Shown here one piece after another: positions 1 to 9,093 of a stretch of 57,809 bases of DNA. Under the pieces are notes generated by a model. The model made no database searches. It was not told the DNA's origin and saw only the letters and a program-made list of their open reading frames with translations. Position 1 is the stretch's first letter; every line of letters starts with the position of its first letter. The DNA comes from Bacteroidota bacterium. GTDB lineage: Bacteria; Bacteroidota; Bacteroidia; Bacteroidales; P3. The stretch lies in assembly GCA_017860255.1 (NCBI GenBank), contig JAFNAR010000044.1, forward strand, positions 1-57,809. Reading direction: 5' to 3'. The position numbers were made by a program, and so were the translations under genes.

Positions 1-47
1 CTATACGAATTGCATCCGTAATCTTGCCTCTTTTCTCCATTTTTGTT

Positions 48-71
48 ACACTTTTTTTGTATAAAAAGTGT
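48..71. terminator. Hairpin, possible terminator of an upstream gene
   Basis: ACACTTTTT (48-56) pairs with AAAAAGTGT (63-71) around a 6-nt loop. It could end a transcript entering from the left edge. The stem is AT-rich and the gene it would serve is not visible. Confidence 0.4.
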
Positions 72-114
72 CAACTTTTTTCAGTACAAGACATAAACCT
101 TATGTCGATCTGAA

Positions 115-194
115 ATAATGGCATTATATTCTCAGTATAATGCCATTAAACCGACAATATAATGGCATTATATCAATCAAATAATGGCATTATA
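115..194. repeat. Array of four near-palindromic 14-bp units, 21-23 bp period
   Basis: ATAATGGCATTATA occurs at 115-128, 158-171 and 181-194, and its reverse complement at about 136-148. Unit starts are 21, 22 and 23 bp apart, so all units lie on about the same helical face. The array lies about 105 bp upstream of the dxs -7 box. The spacing matches the other intergenic arrays of this window, but the unit sequence differs. Confidence 0.85.
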
Positions 195-300
195 CTAAAT
201 CTAATCCTTATTTAATTAGTTTAAATCTTTGTTTGTGGAAAATAAAGTCTTAGTTTTTGTAGTATTAGATTAGGTTCTTGCTCCCAAGTTTTATTTTATG

Positions 301-308
301 TATATTTG
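301..308 (+). promoter_or_regulatory. dxs promoter -7 box
   Basis: TATATTTG matches the Bacteroidetes consensus TAnnTTTG. It predicts transcription starting near 312, which places the TTG at 306 inside the promoter and supports the ATG at 330 as the dxs start. Confidence 0.75.
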
Positions 309-329
309 CATCTTTATTTGTTAGAAACT

Positions 330-2237
330 ATGAACAGCTATAATCAAGGTGATTTGCTAAAGGGAATTAATTCTCCTGAAGATATAAAAAAGCTCTCTAA
401 AGAGGAGTTGCCTTTGCTTTGTAAGCAGGTGAGAGATTATATTATTAGTGTTTTGGCTGAAAATCCAGGACATTTGGCTTCTTCTTTGGGAACAGTTGAA
501 CTTACGGTAGCTTTACATTATGTTTTTGACATTCCTGACGATACTTTAATTTGGGATGTTGGTCATCAGGCCTATTCTCATAAGGTTTTGACTCAAAGGA
601 AGGACAGGTTTTCTTCCATTCGTAAGCTTGGAGGTTTGAGTGGCTTCCCAAAGATTGAGGAAAGTGAGTATGATTGTTTTGGAACAGGACATTCTTCCAC
701 TTCCATTTCTGCTTCTTTAGGTATGGCTATTGCAGATAAACTGAAAGGCAACACTAAGAATGCTCATATTGCTGTTATTGGCGATGGTTCAATGACTGGT
801 GGTATGGCTTTTGAGGCATTAAATCATTCTGGTGCAACAGATGTTAATCAGCTTGTTATTTTAAATGATAATGGCATTTCTATTGATAAGAAGGTTGGAG
901 CTATGGGAGAATATTTTACCATGATGACAACTTCTGCCACTTACAATAGAGTAAAGAATAAGATATGGAATATGATGGGAGGGAACACTCCTTCATATAG
1001 CAAGTCAAAAAATATTTTTGGTTGGTTCTTGTTTGCATTAAAGTCTATGTTTTCAGGGAAGAGTAATTTCTTTGAAGCTTTAAAGATAAGATATTTTGGA
1101 CCTATTAAAGGAAATGATGTTTTGGTTTTGGTTAAAACATTGGAAGACTTAAAGAAGATTAAGGGACCAAGGATACTGCATATAATAACTAAAAAGGGTA
1201 AGGGATTAAAAGAGGCAGAAGATAATCCTGTAACTTATCATGCTCCAGGTATTTTCAATCCTGAAACTGGAGAAAGAAAAACAAGTGATTCTGTAGAGGG
1301 CTCTCCAATTAAGTTTCAAGATGTTTTTGGAGAAACATTGGTTGAACTTGCAAAAATAAACTCTAAGATTGTTGGAGTTACTCCTGCAATGCTTTCGGGC
1401 TGTTCAATGAATTGTTTGATTAAGGAGTTTCCTGATAGAACTTTTGATGTTGGTATTGCTGAGCAACATGCTTTAACTTTTTCTGCAGGAATGGCTGCAA
1501 AGGGGTATATTCCTTTCTGTAATGTATATTCTTCTTTTATGCAAAGGGCTTATGACCAAGTTATTCATGATATTGCTCTTCAAAAACTTCCAGTTATTAT
1601 GTGTTTGGATAGAGCTGGTTTGGTTGGAGAAGATGGAGCAACTCATCATGGAGTGTTTGATTTGAGTTTTATGCGATTAATTCCTAACTTGACTATATTT
1701 GCTCCACTAAATGAAATTGAGCTTAGAAATATTATGTTTACGGCTCAAAAAGGAATAGATTTTCCTTTGGTTATTCGTTATCCAAGAGGTAAGGGATATA
1801 TTGTTGATTGGAAACAAGAGTTCCAATCAATAGAAATTGGCAAGGGTGAAAAGATTAGAGAAGGTAAGGATATTGCCATTTTGGCTTTGGGAGCAATTGG
1901 TAACAATGCAATTAAGGCTGCTCAAGAACTCGAAAAAGAAGGAGTTGAGGTTGCTATTTACAATATGCGTTTTCTTAAACCTTTGGATGGTTCAATTTTG
2001 GAAGAAGTGCTAAACAAATACGACAATATTATTACCATTGAAGATGGAGTTGAAATTGGTGGATTTGGAAGTGCAGTTATTGAGTTTGCTTGCGATAAAG
2101 GGTATAAAAATAATATATACAGAATTGCAATTGAGGATAAGTTTATTGAGCATGGCTCCGTCACAGAACTACAAAAGCTATGCAAAATAGATTCGCATAG
2201 CTTAGTATTAAAGATAAAGGAAATTCTATCTAAGTAG
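330..2237 (+). CDS. dxs: 1-deoxy-D-xylulose-5-phosphate synthase
   Basis: Thiamine-diphosphate enzyme that condenses pyruvate with glyceraldehyde-3-phosphate, the first step of the MEP isoprenoid pathway, also feeding thiamine and pyridoxal synthesis. The 635-aa length fits the family. Visible motifs are the N-terminal DVGHQAYSHK block, the ThDP-binding GDGSMTGG segment, the central EQHALTFSAGMA block and the C-terminal transketolase domain. The frame extends to a TTG at 306, but that codon lies in the -7 box, so the ATG at 330 is chosen. The gene is monocistronic and converges on the biotin-carrier gene with only 6 bp between stops, so no private terminator fits there. Confidence 0.96.
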   Translation: MNSYNQGDLLKGINSPEDIKKLSKEELPLLCKQVRDYIISVLAENPGHLASSLGTVELTVALHYVFDIPDDTLIWDVGHQAYSHKVLTQRKDRFSSIRKLGGLSGFPKIEESEYDCFGTGHSSTSISASLGMAIADKLKGNTKNAHIAVIGDGSMTGGMAFEALNHSGATDVNQLVILNDNGISIDKKVGAMGEYFTMMTTSATYNRVKNKIWNMMGGNTPSYSKSKNIFGWFLFALKSMFSGKSNFFEALKIRYFGPIKGNDVLVLVKTLEDLKKIKGPRILHIITKKGKGLKEAEDNPVTYHAPGIFNPETGERKTSDSVEGSPIKFQDVFGETLVELAKINSKIVGVTPAMLSGCSMNCLIKEFPDRTFDVGIAEQHALTFSAGMAAKGYIPFCNVYSSFMQRAYDQVIHDIALQKLPVIMCLDRAGLVGEDGATHHGVFDLSFMRLIPNLTIFAPLNEIELRNIMFTAQKGIDFPLVIRYPRGKGYIVDWKQEFQSIEIGKGEKIREGKDIAILALGAIGNNAIKAAQELEKEGVEVAIYNMRFLKPLDGSILEEVLNKYDNIITIEDGVEIGGFGSAVIEFACDKGYKNNIYRIAIEDKFIEHGSVTELQKLCKIDSHSLVLKIKEILSK

Positions 2238-2243
2238 AATTGC

Positions 2244-2591
2244 TTATTTTTTCTCTTTCTTTTCTTTTAAAGGAGCTTTTTCTTCCTTTTGTTCTTTTTG
2301 TTTTTCAGAAACATCTTCTGAACTAATCATAATAAGAACATCATTCTTACTAACAATCTGATCTTTCTTAATGTTTATAGCTTGAACAATACCATCAATT
2401 GGAGAAGAGATTTCGTTATCCATTTTCATGGCGTGTAAAGTACAAAGAGGAGTTCCTTTTTTTACTTTTTGTCCCTTCTTAACAAAGATATCAATTATTG
2501 TTCCTGGAATAAATGCATAAATTTGTCCCGGTTCTATCTTAATATATAATTGACGATAGTAAGTTCTATTGTCTTGTTTAATATTTGGCAT
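2244..2591 (-). CDS. Biotin carboxyl carrier protein (biotin/lipoyl attachment domain)
   Basis: Small (115 aa) carrier that shuttles a carboxyl group on biotin between the active sites of a biotin-dependent carboxylase or decarboxylase. The biotinyl-lysine is K56 in the AMKM motif, in a typical biotinyl barrel spanning about residues 18-90. The last 25 residues are almost all Lys, Glu and Gln, an unusual charged tail. It lies 60 bp downstream of the carboxyltransferase gene on the same strand and is very probably its partner. No membrane decarboxylase beta subunit, gamma subunit or biotin carboxylase is present nearby. Confidence 0.88.
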   Translation of the reverse strand: MPNIKQDNRTYYRQLYIKIEPGQIYAFIPGTIIDIFVKKGQKVKKGTPLCTLHAMKMDNEISSPIDGIVQAINIKKDQIVSKNDVLIMISSEDVSEKQKEQKEEKAPLKEKKEKK

Positions 2592-2651
2592 AATCTCTAT
2601 TTGTTATTCATTAATACGTTAATTGTTTAATAATATCCTTCTTCTTAAATT

Positions 2652-4199
2652 TTAGAATGGTGGAATACCATGCTTTTTCCAAGGATTTTCAACAACTTTA
2701 GTCTTTGTCATTTCAAGAGCATGCACCAAGTATTGACGAGTTTCGGAAGGTTGAATTACAGCATCAACATATCCATAAGAAGCAGCAACATAAGGATTGG
2801 CAAACTTTTCTCTGTATTCTTGAACTTTATGTTTACGCATTTCTTCAGGATTTTCTGCAGAAGTTATTTCTGATTTGAAAATAATATTTGCAGCTCCTTC
2901 AGGTCCCATAACAGCAATTTCTGCAGTTGGCCAAGCAAAAACAAAGTCTGCTTTAAGGTGATTAGAACACATTGCAATATATCCTCCACCATAAGCTTTA
3001 CGCAAAATAACTGTCATCTTAGGAACGGTAGCTTCTGAAAAAGCATAAAGGATTTTTGCTCCATGACGAATTACTCCTGCATGTTCTTGGTCAACACCAG
3101 GCAAATAGCCAGGAAGGTCTTCCAAGGTAACTAATGGAATTTGGAAAGCATCGCAGAAACGAATGAAACGAGCAGCTTTGTCAGATGAATTGCAATCTAA
3201 AACTCCTGCCATAGCATTAGGTTGGTTGGCAACGAAACCAACTGTATCTCCATTAATACGAGCAAATCCAACAACAATGTTAGGAGCAAATAACTCTTGA
3301 ACTTCTAAAAATTCTGAATTATCAACAATTGCTTTAATTATAAATCTAACATCATAAGGTTTTGCTGGATCAGTTGGGAATATTTGACTAATCTTATAAT
3401 CTTTTGATTTTGGTTTTTTAGGAGCAAAGCTTTCAGCTTTCTTTGTATTGTTCCAAGGAATATAAGTAAACAAAGATTTAATTTGTTCAAAACACTCCAA
3501 TTCGCTTTCAGCAAAGAAATGAGCATTTCCAGAAATCTCTGCATGTACTCTTGCTCCTCCCAAATCTTCTTGAGTTATCTCTTCTCCCAGAACTGTTCTG
3601 ATAACATCAGGTCCAGTGATGAACATTTTTGAGATTTTATCTACTACAAACACAAAGTCGGTTAATGCTGGAGAATAAACGGCTCCCCCTGCACAAGGAC
3701 CAAGTATTACTGAAATTTGAGGAATAACACCTGAAGCCATAGTATTACGGAAGAATATTGCTCCGTAACCTGCTAAGGCATTAACACCTTCTTGAATACG
3801 AGCTCCACCAGAGTCATTAATACCAATGATTGGAACTTTTAACTTCATTGCGTGGTCCATAATCTTGCAAATTTTCTTTGCGTGCATATAACCTAATGAA
3901 CCTCCTGCAACAGTAAAGTCTTGGGCATAAATGCAAATTGGATAACCATTAATTGTTCCAGTTCCGGTAACAACACCATCTCCTGGAAGAATTTTTTTAT
4001 CCATATCAAAATCCTTACCAGAGTGCTGAATGAAAAGATCATATTCGTGAAAACTTCCTTCGTCTAAGAGCTCTAAGATTCTCTCTCTTGCAGTAAGCTT
4101 ACCAGTTGCTTTTTGTTTTTCAACTGCTTTTTCGCCTCCTCCTTGAAGCATGGTTTGCATTCTTGCTTTTAACTCTCGTGTCTTGCTGTTAATTGACAT
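2652..4199 (-). CDS. mmdA: Acyl-CoA carboxyltransferase (methylmalonyl-CoA decarboxylase alpha / propionyl-CoA carboxylase beta type)
   Basis: 515-aa carboxyltransferase with tandem crotonase-like halves. It moves CO2 between an acyl-CoA (probably methylmalonyl/propionyl-CoA) and biotin. Evidence is full length, the acyl-CoA-binding GGARIQEG segment, the glycine-rich GPCAGGAVYSPAL stretch, and a C-terminal half with AYGGGYIAM and MGPEGAANI. In Bacteroidales this enzyme usually works in the succinate-propionate pathway as part of a Na+-pumping decarboxylase. Here only the carrier gene follows, so the direction (decarboxylase or carboxylase) cannot be decided from the window. Its promoter is about 43 bp upstream of the ATG. 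Confidence 0.9.
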   Translation of the reverse strand: MSINSKTRELKARMQTMLQGGGEKAVEKQKATGKLTARERILELLDEGSFHEYDLFIQHSGKDFDMDKKILPGDGVVTGTGTINGYPICIYAQDFTVAGGSLGYMHAKKICKIMDHAMKLKVPIIGINDSGGARIQEGVNALAGYGAIFFRNTMASGVIPQISVILGPCAGGAVYSPALTDFVFVVDKISKMFITGPDVIRTVLGEEITQEDLGGARVHAEISGNAHFFAESELECFEQIKSLFTYIPWNNTKKAESFAPKKPKSKDYKISQIFPTDPAKPYDVRFIIKAIVDNSEFLEVQELFAPNIVVGFARINGDTVGFVANQPNAMAGVLDCNSSDKAARFIRFCDAFQIPLVTLEDLPGYLPGVDQEHAGVIRHGAKILYAFSEATVPKMTVILRKAYGGGYIAMCSNHLKADFVFAWPTAEIAVMGPEGAANIIFKSEITSAENPEEMRKHKVQEYREKFANPYVAASYGYVDAVIQPSETRQYLVHALEMTKTKVVENPWKKHGIPPF

Positions 4200-4241
4200 A
4201 ATTTCAACTATTTATTAAACACTAATTTGAATTGTAACTTG

Positions 4242-4249
4242 CAAAAGTA
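4242..4249 (-). promoter_or_regulatory. mmdA promoter -7 box
   Basis: On the minus strand this reads TACTTTTG, a full match to TAnnTTTG, 43 bp upstream of the mmdA ATG. Confidence 0.7.
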
Positions 4250-4383
4250 CACTAAATATAATACTTATCCAAATTTTATCTATAATTTAAACTAGCACAA
4301 ATTCTCTAAAAACAGAAAAACAATAAGATACCTTATTGCGCAAATAAAGTAGATAATTTCCAAATTTACTTAATTAAAATATG

Positions 4384-4494
4384 CAGAAAAATAATCAAAG
4401 GGTACAGAAAAATAAACGGGACCTTTTCCAAAAAAGTCGGCATTTAAATTAGAAAAGTCGGTGAGTTTTTTTGATTAAGTAGGGAGTTTTTCTG
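4384..4494. repeat. Degenerate 21-bp-period array between mmdA and the ABC exporter gene
   Basis: Repeated words recur exactly 21 bp apart: CAGAAAAATA at 4384 and 4405, AAAAGTCGG at 4432 and 4453, GAGTTTT at 4463 and 4484. The last unit (GAGTTTTTCTGG) resembles the first ones in inverted orientation. The array fills most of the 324-bp gap between the mmdA promoter and the 3' end of the exporter gene. No gene is seen in the gap. Confidence 0.7.
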
Positions 4495-4523
4495 GAATAA
4501 TTAGATATAGGGAGTATTAAACC

Positions 4524-6320
4524 TTATAATTCTTGCATTGAACAGAGCTTTGTATAAATTCCGTCCTGTTGAATAAGCTCGTGATGTGTTCCTTCTTCTT
4601 TAATTTCTCCTTTATCTAAAACTATAATCTTATCAGAATTGGTAATTGTTGAAAGACGATGGGCAATAATGATAGATGTTTTATCTTTTGTGATTTTGGA
4701 AATGGCTTCCTGAACCAATCTTTCATTTTCGGTGTCAAGAGCTGAGGTTGCTTCGTCAAGAATTAATATATCTGCATTCTTAAGAACTGCTCTTGCTATG
4801 CTAATTCTTTGGCGCTCTCCTCCTGAAAGAGTAGAGCCTCTATCTCCAATAATTGTATTATAACCATCAGGGAGTTTTTCAATAAAAGTATGGGCATTTG
4901 CAATTTCTGCAGCTTTCTTTACTTGTTCCAAGCTATAAGAACTTGAACCGAAAGTGATATTATTAAATATTGAATCGTTGAAAAGAATTGTCTCTTGAGT
5001 TACAAAAGCAATATTATCTCTTATTGATTTAGAATGAATTGCCTTACTATTAATATCATCAAAAAGAATTTCTCCTTTTGTTGGCTCGTAGAGTTTTGGA
5101 ATTAAATCAATCAAAGTACTCTTCCCACTTCCTGAAGATCCAACAATTGCTGTTGTTTTGCCTTTCTCAAAAATCAGATTAATATTTTTCAATACCAAGT
5201 CTTCTTTATAGGAGAAATTTACATTATTAAAAACAATCCCTTTTTCTATCTTTGGAAAAGCAACAGGTTCTTTAGGTTCAATAATTTGATTCTTTATCTT
5301 CAAAATTTCAACAATCCTATCAATGGAAGCTTTTCCTTTTTTTATGTTAAAGAAAGAAGTTGGAATATCTTTTGCTGGCTTAATAATAAGAGTGAAGAGA
5401 ACAAGGTATACAATAAACAGTTCAGCAGATATTGATGCAGAGGTTAGAACTTTTGAAGAGCCAAAAAGAAGTAATCCAATTAACATCGAATTGCCCAAAA
5501 ACTCACTTACTGGAGAAGCTAAATCAACTCTTCTGTAAATACTATTTCTTAATCTTGTGTAGGAAGAGTTAAAATGAACAAATCTTTCATTCATAAGTTC
5601 AATTGCAGTGTGAGCTTTAATTATTCTTAGTCCAGAAATTGTTTGTTCAATAATAGAAATAATATTTGCACTCTTTTGTTGAAGATGTTTTGAGCTATGA
5701 CGAAGAGTTCTGCTTATGAAAGAAGATAAAAGAGCAACAATAGGAAATACAATCAAAACAGTAAAAGTAAGAGTATAGTCAATATAGAAAAGAGCAATTA
5801 GATAAAGAGCAACAGTTATCAAACCACCAACTAAAGACGTAATTGATTTCAATACATTTTCATCATATTCAATAACATCATTACTTAATCGAGAAATAAG
5901 ATCTCCCTTACGGTGTGTGCTTAAGTAGGAAAGAGGTAATGAGATATATTTTTGAAATAGTTTATTCCTAATATTCCTTACAATTTTATTCCTTACAGAG
6001 GCAATAAAAAAAGAAGCTAAATAAGTAAAGACGTCTTTTAGGAAATAGATTATAAAAATAATAACTCCAAATATATACAATGCATTCACTCTACCATAAG
6101 CAATTATCTTAGAATAGAAGGAAGAAAGAAATTCATCCAGCAAAGAAGGATTAGCAACAACGGTATTGCTAAGCTCTTGTGAGAAAAGTACATTTAAAAA
6201 GTTAGAAGCAGAAAGAATGGAGGCAATAGAAAATATTGTAGCAAGACAAACCAAAATAAAGTAAAGAATTATCCTTACTAAATAAGGTTTAGCAAATATC
6301 CAAGTAAAATATTTTCTCAT
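4524..6320 (-). CDS. ABC exporter, MsbA-like (fused permease and ATPase)
   Basis: 598-aa half-transporter: six transmembrane helices in residues 1-330, then a nucleotide-binding domain. Walker A is GSSGSGKST, the signature is LSGGE, Walker B is ILILDEATSALD and the H-loop is IIAHRLST. Such proteins flip lipid A core, other lipids or peptides across the inner membrane. In Bacteroidales a lipid A flippase role is plausible but not proven by sequence. It is the last gene of the run rpe-PHP-purB-exporter and starts 10 bp after purB. Confidence 0.9.
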   Translation of the reverse strand: MRKYFTWIFAKPYLVRIILYFILVCLATIFSIASILSASNFLNVLFSQELSNTVVANPSLLDEFLSSFYSKIIAYGRVNALYIFGVIIFIIYFLKDVFTYLASFFIASVRNKIVRNIRNKLFQKYISLPLSYLSTHRKGDLISRLSNDVIEYDENVLKSITSLVGGLITVALYLIALFYIDYTLTFTVLIVFPIVALLSSFISRTLRHSSKHLQQKSANIISIIEQTISGLRIIKAHTAIELMNERFVHFNSSYTRLRNSIYRRVDLASPVSEFLGNSMLIGLLLFGSSKVLTSASISAELFIVYLVLFTLIIKPAKDIPTSFFNIKKGKASIDRIVEILKIKNQIIEPKEPVAFPKIEKGIVFNNVNFSYKEDLVLKNINLIFEKGKTTAIVGSSGSGKSTLIDLIPKLYEPTKGEILFDDINSKAIHSKSIRDNIAFVTQETILFNDSIFNNITFGSSSYSLEQVKKAAEIANAHTFIEKLPDGYNTIIGDRGSTLSGGERQRISIARAVLKNADILILDEATSALDTENERLVQEAISKITKDKTSIIIAHRLSTITNSDKIIVLDKGEIKEEGTHHELIQQDGIYTKLCSMQEL

Positions 6321-6330
6321 TGCCTATCTG

Positions 6331-7671
6331 TTATTCATAAACTCCAACGTAGTTCATAGGAGTTATTTCTTTCATTCTCTTTTTGATTTCATCACTAATA
6401 TCTAAGCCATCAACAAATTTTGCAATTGTTTCAGCATTTACTTCAGTGTTGGTTCTTGTTAAATCCTTCAATGTTTCATAAGGATTAGGATAGCCAATTG
6501 AACGAAGAATAGATTGAAGAGCTTCTGCAACAACAGCCCAGTTATTATTCAAATCTCTTTCTATTGCTTTAGTATTAATAATAAGTTTATTTACTCCCTT
6601 AATTATTGAATTTAAAGCTATAATTGTATGTGCAATTGGAACTCCAATATTTCTTGTAACTGTTGAATCAGTTAAGTCTCTTTGTAAACGAGATATTGGA
6701 AGTTTCATTGACAAATGGTCAAAAATTGCATTAGCCAATCCTAAGTTTCCTTCTGCATTTTCAAAATCAATAGGATTTACTTTGTGAGGCATAGCAGAAG
6801 AACCAACTTCTCCTTCCTTAATCTTTTGTTTGAAATACTCCATTGAAATATAAGCCCACATATCTTTGCAGAAGTCCATAAGGATAACATTGATTCTTTT
6901 TATTGAATCGAAATATGCAGACATATTATCGTAGTTTTCTATTTGAGTTGTATAAGATTGACGTTCCAATCCAAGACTTGAACAAAAGTTATTTGCAAAC
7001 AAAACCCAGTTATGTTCAGGGAAAGTTACCTTGTGAGCATTAAAGTTACCTGTTGCTCCTCCAAACTTAGCTCCAAAAGGGATGAAAGCAAAGTATGCTA
7101 ACTGTTGTTGAAGACGATAAGTAAACACTCTTATTTCCTTTGAAAGCATTGTTGGAGATGCTGGTTGACCATGAGTGTGTGCAAGCATTGGAATTCCTTC
7201 CCAAGTTTTTGCTTTTTCTTCCAATAGCTCCACAATATCATTCATAAGAGGCAAGTAAACCTCTTCTTGACATTCTTTAATGCTTAATGGAACAGAAGTA
7301 TTGTTAATATCTTGTGAAGTTAAACCAAAATGGATAAATTCTTTCCATTTTTCTAATCCAAGTGAGTCAAATTTCTTTTTAAGAAAATATTCAACAGCCT
7401 TAACGTCGTGATTAGTTACCTTTTCAATATCCTTAATTTGTTGGGCGTCTGTTTCAGTAAAATTTAAGTAAATATCTCTTAATGCGTTGAAATTATTCTT
7501 ATCAAAATCTTTTAAGCCTTCAATACCTAATTCACAAAGGGCAATAAAATATTCTATTTCAACTCTTGTTCTATAATTAATTAAAGCCTTTTCAGAAAAA
7601 TAATTTGCTAAAAGCTCAACCTGTTTTCTATATCTTCCATCAATGGGAGAAATAGCAAGTAATGAATCCAT
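6331..7671 (-). CDS. purB: Adenylosuccinate lyase
   Basis: Cleaves SAICAR to AICAR plus fumarate and adenylosuccinate to AMP plus fumarate in purine synthesis. At 446 aa it resembles the E. coli-type PurB. The fumarase-superfamily signature GSSAMPHKVNPIDFEN is intact, with an upstream HGQPASPTM segment and LTSQDINNT. It begins 9 bp after the PHP gene. The purine genes hpt and purM lie elsewhere in the window and are not linked to it. Confidence 0.96.
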   Translation of the reverse strand: MDSLLAISPIDGRYRKQVELLANYFSEKALINYRTRVEIEYFIALCELGIEGLKDFDKNNFNALRDIYLNFTETDAQQIKDIEKVTNHDVKAVEYFLKKKFDSLGLEKWKEFIHFGLTSQDINNTSVPLSIKECQEEVYLPLMNDIVELLEEKAKTWEGIPMLAHTHGQPASPTMLSKEIRVFTYRLQQQLAYFAFIPFGAKFGGATGNFNAHKVTFPEHNWVLFANNFCSSLGLERQSYTTQIENYDNMSAYFDSIKRINVILMDFCKDMWAYISMEYFKQKIKEGEVGSSAMPHKVNPIDFENAEGNLGLANAIFDHLSMKLPISRLQRDLTDSTVTRNIGVPIAHTIIALNSIIKGVNKLIINTKAIERDLNNNWAVVAEALQSILRSIGYPNPYETLKDLTRTNTEVNAETIAKFVDGLDISDEIKKRMKEITPMNYVGVYE

Positions 7672-7680
7672 AATACTATA

Positions 7681-8424
7681 TTATAATTTATTATTTATTA
7701 ATTGTCCAGAATTTACAAGTTGCTTTAAAACTGGACTATGTAAAGACTTCTTTAAGGCATCAATATGCCTTTGTCCATGACAGTCTGTTCCAATTAAATC
7801 AACCAAATTCTCATTAGTAAGTTTTTCAACTAATTTTTGAATATGTTCACCGTAGTACCCAGAAAAAGAAGAAATATTAACTTGAAACAGAATTCCTCTG
7901 TCCTTTAATTTATAATATTTCTTAATGTCATTATTTAAGAAAGTATATCTTTCAGGATGTGCAAGAATTAAATTGTATCCTGACAATTGAAGGTCAAACA
8001 ACCATTGTTCATAGCCCAATGGCTCATTACGCATTGGAAATTCAAAAAGAAGATAATTATCTCCAAAACTTAATATTTGTTTTTTCTCTACTCTTTCTTT
8101 AATATCATCATCCAATAAATACTCTCCAGAAAGTACAATTTCTATATCAATATTATTTTCTTTTACTTTAAGACTTAAGTCTTCAAGTTTTTGATATAAT
8201 ATATCATATCCATCTATAAAGCTATCGTAGAAAATATGAGGAGTGGTGATAACTTTCTTATATCCAAATTCTTTCAGCTGCTTCAAAAGAGAAATTGACT
8301 CTTCCATGCTTTGAGAACCATCGTCAACGCCTGGAATTAAGTGAGAATGAATGTCAGTTTCTAAAACCGACAAATCAATTACCTCTTCAACTTTTTTTGA
8401 TTTGCCACTGAAAAAGCCAAACAT
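7681..8424 (-). CDS. PHP-domain tyrosine-protein phosphatase (CpsB/YwqE type)
   Basis: 247-aa protein with a complete PHP metallophosphoesterase fold: HSHLIPGVDDGS at residues 27-38 gives the first metal ligands, followed by TTPHIF, a conserved GEY, the AHPERY segment and GTDCHG near the C terminus. Members of this family are manganese-dependent tyrosine phosphatases that act with BY-kinases in capsule and exopolysaccharide control. No kinase or capsule gene is adjacent here. It sits 4 bp after rpe and 9 bp before purB, so co-transcription is likely. Confidence 0.85.
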   Translation of the reverse strand: MFGFFSGKSKKVEEVIDLSVLETDIHSHLIPGVDDGSQSMEESISLLKQLKEFGYKKVITTPHIFYDSFIDGYDILYQKLEDLSLKVKENNIDIEIVLSGEYLLDDDIKERVEKKQILSFGDNYLLFEFPMRNEPLGYEQWLFDLQLSGYNLILAHPERYTFLNNDIKKYYKLKDRGILFQVNISSFSGYYGEHIQKLVEKLTNENLVDLIGTDCHGQRHIDALKKSLHSPVLKQLVNSGQLINNKL

Positions 8425-8428
8425 AAAT

Positions 8429-9070
8429 CTATTTCTTAAATTCTTTAATGGTTTCTAAAGGGTTTTCTGCTCCAAAAACAGCGTTTCCTGCAACCAAAGC
8501 ATCAGCGCCATATTCAACAAGTTGCTTATAGTTCTTTAAGCTAACACCTCCATCAATTTCAATCAAACAACTTGGATTTTTCCTATTGATAAGTTCTTTT
8601 AGTTGAATAATTTTATTGTAAGTGTTTTCAATAAAGCTTTGTCCTCCAAATCCAGGGTTAACACTCATAAGCAAAACCATATCGCACTCTTGAATAATAT
8701 CTTCCAAAACAGAAATAGGAGTATGAGGGTTAAGTACAACTCCCGCTTTCATTCCTAATTGTTTAATTGAAGATATGCTTCTGTTTAGATGGCGACAAGC
8801 TTCGTAGTGAATTGTAAGAATATCTGCTCCAACAGTTTTAAAATCTTCAAAATATCTATCAGGGTCAACAATCATTAAATGTACATCCAAAGGTTTCTTT
8901 GCATGTTTTTTAATAAACTTTATTACTGGTTGACCAAAGCTAATGTTAGGAACAAATACTCCATCCATAACATCAATATGAAACCAATCAGCTTGGCTTA
9001 CATTAATCATTTCAATATCTTTTTGCAGATTGCCAAAGTCTGCAGACAATAATGACGGAGCTAAAATCAT
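8429..9070 (-). CDS. rpe: Ribulose-phosphate 3-epimerase
   Basis: Interconverts ribulose-5-phosphate and xylulose-5-phosphate in the pentose phosphate pathway. The 213-aa TIM barrel carries the family motifs APSLLSADFGNL, HIDVMDGVFVPN, HLMIVDP, MSVNPGFGGQ and EIDGGV, which include the metal-binding His and Asp residues. It starts 23 bp after the helicase stop with no recognisable promoter between, so it probably belongs to the helicase transcription unit. Confidence 0.96.
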   Translation of the reverse strand: MILAPSLLSADFGNLQKDIEMINVSQADWFHIDVMDGVFVPNISFGQPVIKFIKKHAKKPLDVHLMIVDPDRYFEDFKTVGADILTIHYEACRHLNRSISSIKQLGMKAGVVLNPHTPISVLEDIIQECDMVLLMSVNPGFGGQSFIENTYNKIIQLKELINRKNPSCLIEIDGGVSLKNYKQLVEYGADALVAGNAVFGAENPLETIKEFKK

Positions 9071-9093
9071 CTTTTATATATCTAATTTATTAT

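Larger units (their letters stand above)
1..300. other. Intergenic region upstream of dxs
   Basis: No gene is seen here. The region holds a terminator-like hairpin (48-71), a perfect 7-bp hairpin GACATAA/TTATGTC with a three-base loop (90-106) and a four-unit array of ATAATGGCATTATA (115-194). The rest is AT-rich DNA leading to the dxs promoter. Any gene on the left lies outside the window. Confidence 0.7.

Noticed and set aside
115..194. Array considered as plasmid-type iterons or a replication origin
   Set aside because: The 21-23 bp spacing resembles iterons, but no rep or dnaA gene and no DnaA-box cluster is seen, and the flanking genes are chromosomal housekeeping genes.
306..329. TTG at 306 as the dxs start
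   Set aside because: It lies inside the TATATTTG box; the ATG at 330 is used.
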